From: Puniceicoccales bacterium
GTDB lineage: Bacteria; Verrucomicrobiota; Verrucomicrobiia; Opitutales; Oceanipulchritudinaceae
Reading direction: 5' to 3'
Assembly: GCA_030595525.1 (NCBI GenBank)
Contig: JAUVDD010000088.1
Location: 1-6,905 of the forward strand
DNA length: 6,905 nt
Shown: positions 5,696 through 6,905 of the stretch, piece by piece
How positions within the stretch are numbered: position 1 is the first letter of the stretch
Layout: each line of letters starts with the position of its first letter
Notes under the pieces: model-generated
Seen by the model: the letters and a program-made list of their open reading frames with translations, nothing else
Database searches by the model: none
Told to the model about the DNA's origin: nothing
Position numbers and translations under genes: made by a program

Positions 5696-6644
5696 ATTGC
5701 TGCATATGTGTCTGGCGGTTCCATTTGGCTCCGCGATGCTTGGCGGCGTGATAAACGATCCAATCCTCCTTGCCATCCAATGATGTCGTGAAGGACGCGT
5801 GGCCTGGAGCGATTACGTCTGAAGTCGATGCAAAAACCGATTCCGGATGCTTTTTCCATGCAGATGCTTTTATCGGATCACTTCCGACAAGCTCCAACAT
5901 TCCCAGACAGTAATGATCGGTCCAACTACCACTGGCTGAATAGATTATAAGTGTTCTGCCATTCCGCCGAAGCACCTGCGGACCTTCGTTGATGAGTGGC
6001 ATTTTTGATCCATCTTTGCGCGGTCGTCCGCTTCGTAGTTCCCATTCCAGCTCCGGTGAAGAGATGCGTACACGTTTCCCCTTCAAGCGAGTTGGTGAAT
6101 CCATTTTTGCGATATACAAATGTTGTGCATCATTCACGTCTCCTTTCCATCCCGACCAAATGAAATACATCTGGCGATCGTGTTCCAGAACCGTTCCATC
6201 GATCGCCCATTTATCGGATGGCGTCGCTAACTTATCAACCATCTTGAATTCCCCATCTGGTCGGTCCGCATGCAGAACAAACATCCGATGCCGTTCATTG
6301 GGCCCATCACTGGCAGCCACATAGATGTACCAATCGCCATTTACCTGATGCAGCTCCGGTGCCCACAATTGCTTGGAATATGATTTCCCCGGATCAGGGC
6401 TCCACACTGACCTCCCCTTAAACTGTACAGCTTCAGTCAAGTTGACCGACCGGTTCACCCAGAGTTTATTTTGATGCGAGTAACAATAGAAATACTCACC
6501 CTTATGCAAAACCACCCACGGATCATGCCCATCCGGTGCCACCGGATTGGTGAATGTGCCAGAAACAGCAAGAACAAATGGCAGGTATAGAAATCCACAC
6601 ACAACAAGTGATTTCAATGTCCTCTTCCATCCACAAAAATTCAT
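5604..6644 (-). CDS. Secreted glycoside hydrolase family 43 protein
   Basis: 346 aa with an N-terminal Sec signal peptide (basic GWKRTLK, then a hydrophobic stretch at about 12-27, cleavage likely around residues 27-30). The rest is a five-bladed beta-propeller of GH43 type. The expected catalytic triad is visible: D41 (GHDPWVV, general base), D149 (AIDGTVL, pKa modulator) and E220 (NEGPQVL, general acid). H282 in APGHASF is another GH43 hallmark, as is WAPELHQVNGDWYIYVA (94-110). GH43 enzymes mostly remove arabinose or xylose from arabinan, arabinoxylan or pectin side chains; the exact substrate cannot be told from sequence alone. It is likely exported to the periplasm or outside. The gene ends inside the GTPase gene (92-bp convergent overlap), and the family-typical ending FKWDEDGCPVFGQP lies at its C-terminus, so the overlap is not obviously due to a run-on frame. 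ATG start with only a weak AGGA about 10-14 nt upstream. Confidence 0.9.
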   Translation of the reverse strand: MNFCGWKRTLKSLVVCGFLYLPFVLAVSGTFTNPVAPDGHDPWVVLHKGEYFYCYSHQNKLWVNRSVNLTEAVQFKGRSVWSPDPGKSYSKQLWAPELHQVNGDWYIYVAASDGPNERHRMFVLHADRPDGEFKMVDKLATPSDKWAIDGTVLEHDRQMYFIWSGWKGDVNDAQHLYIAKMDSPTRLKGKRVRISSPELEWELRSGRPRKDGSKMPLINEGPQVLRRNGRTLIIYSASGSWTDHYCLGMLELVGSDPIKASAWKKHPESVFASTSDVIAPGHASFTTSLDGKEDWIVYHAAKHRGAKWNRQTHMQQFKWDEDGCPVFGQPVSPSVELGKPGDEARR

Positions 6645-6707
6645 TATTCTGAATCCTACTATAAACCAATCAAAACATCCATGTCAGAATTCTAAATCGA
6701 ATCGGAA

Positions 6708-6723
6708 AATCCCGACAGGGATT
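6708..6723 (-). terminator. Weak terminator-like hairpin upstream of GH43
   Basis: On the minus strand: AATCCC, loop TGTC, GGGATT, followed by TT, i.e. a 6-bp stem running into a short T stretch. It could end minus-strand transcription arriving from beyond the right edge before the GH43 promoter. The stem is short and the T-run interrupted, so this is tentative. Confidence 0.25.
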
Positions 6724-6738
6724 GAAATAGAATAGGCC

Positions 6739-6784
6739 TAGGTTGAGGAGCCCTGCGTAGCCCCGCGAATGCGGGGTCAACCTA
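6739..6784. repeat. Nested stem-loop, REP-like in form
   Basis: Outer arms TAGGTTGA (6739-6746) and TCAACCTA (6777-6784) pair perfectly over 8 bp. Inside, CCCCGC (6761-6766), loop GAAT, GCGGGG (6771-6776) forms a second perfect stem stacked directly on the outer one at its 3' side, with a 14-nt bulge at 5'. The inner hairpin is preceded by GTAG (6757-6760), the tetranucleotide seen before the palindrome in many RAYT-associated REP elements. An 8-bp palindrome TAGGCCTA (6733-6740) overlaps the left end. Only one copy is visible, so calling it a genomic repeat is an inference from form. Confidence 0.4.
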
Positions 6785-6816
6785 AGGGAATCGATAATGG
6801 AGTTCAAATCACTGAA

Positions 6817-6829
6817 GGTGCGGAGCACC
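6817..6829. other. Small hairpin in the right-end structured region
   Basis: GGTGC (6817-6821), loop GGA, GCACC (6825-6829): a perfect 5-bp stem located between the two larger stem-loops. It is unremarkable alone and is listed because it is part of a continuous run of structure. Confidence 0.3.
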
Positions 6830-6842
6830 GAGCTTCTTTTAG

Positions 6843-6895
6843 CCGTGGTCGAAGCGATCCCGACGAGGAACGAGTCGGGAGAGCGCAGGCCACGG
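6843..6895. other. Long compound stem-loop of unknown function
   Basis: Three stacked helices: CCGTGGTC (6843-6850) with GGCCACGG (6888-6895), 8 pairs including one G-T; GCG (6854-6856) with CGC (6884-6886); and TCCCGAC (6858-6864) with GTCGGGA (6874-6880), a perfect 7-bp stem closing a 9-nt loop. The whole 53-nt unit is more GC-rich than the genes around it. GGAGCCC follows at 6895-6901 and also occurs at 6747-6753, just inside the first stem-loop. It could be a structured RNA, the end of a non-autonomous mobile element or an interspersed repeat; the sequence does not decide. Short open frames cross it on both strands but neither resembles a known protein. Confidence 0.4.
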
Positions 6896-6905
6896 GAGCC
6901 CAATA

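Noticed and set aside
6706..6730. CRISPR-repeat-like string on the minus strand (TTTCAATCCC)
   Set aside because: Only one copy in the window and no spacer-repeat periodicity.
6733..6784. Possible integron attC site, suggested by the paired TAGGTTGA/TCAACCTA arms
   Set aside because: The GTTRRRY core consensus is not met and no integrase or cassette is seen.
6670..6903. 77-codon minus-strand open frame over the right end
   Set aside because: It lies across the inverted repeats, has no recognisable domain and no ribosome binding site. An open frame also exists on the other strand over the same bases, so both are best seen as by-products of the GC-rich structure.
6769..6905. Plus-strand open frame (ATG at 6769) running off the right edge
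   Set aside because: Starts in the loop of a perfect hairpin, polar low-information protein with no family resemblance; coding is not supported.

Overview
This is a bacterial window whose core, from about 1170 to 5695, looks like a corrinoid-dependent methanol (methyl-group) utilisation locus. A PocR-AraC regulator is followed on the same strand by a corrinoid protein (MtaC type), a zinc methanol:corrinoid methyltransferase (MtaB type) and a G3E/CobW-family GTPase. A MtaA-like member of the uroporphyrinogen decarboxylase (URO-D) superfamily is transcribed divergently from the regulator. A secreted GH43 glycosidase converges on the GTPase gene from the right. The last ~200 bases hold GC-rich inverted repeats with no convincing gene.

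Layout: 1-89 is the short sequence downstream of the URO-D gene. 90-1172 (-) is the URO-D-type methyltransferase. 1173-1262 is the divergent intergenic region. 1317 (or 1263)-2459 (+) is the regulator. 2460-2593 is the mtaC promoter region, with inverted repeats and a motif shared with the divergent region. 2594-3223 is mtaC, 3236-4630 is mtaB and 4637 (or 4631)-5695 is the CobW-like GTPase; these three genes are separated by 12 nt and 0-6 nt and are probably one operon. 5604-6644 (-) is GH43 with a signal peptide; its 3' end overlaps the GTPase gene by 92 bp. 6645-6905 is non-coding and structured.

Proposed working model (inference): the PocR domain senses a small organic molecule, plausibly methanol or another simple alcohol, and activates mtaCB-GTPase. 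MtaB moves the methyl group of methanol onto the corrinoid of MtaC. The URO-D protein, which keeps the HxC...C zinc motif of MtaA/MtbA-type enzymes, moves the methyl group on to a soluble acceptor. The GTPase may supply zinc to MtaB or help corrinoid loading. The usual reductive activator of such corrinoid proteins (RamA type) is not in this window.

Organism: AraC/PocR regulation, a Sec-type signal peptide and the gene style indicate a bacterium, not a methanogen. Base composition is roughly balanced, and none of the genes has a good Shine-Dalgarno sequence. A URO-D methyltransferase, PocR-AraC regulator and secreted GH43 together would suit an anaerobic polysaccharide degrader, perhaps of the PVC group (Lentisphaerota, Kiritimatiellota or Verrucomicrobiota). 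That placement is a low-confidence inference.
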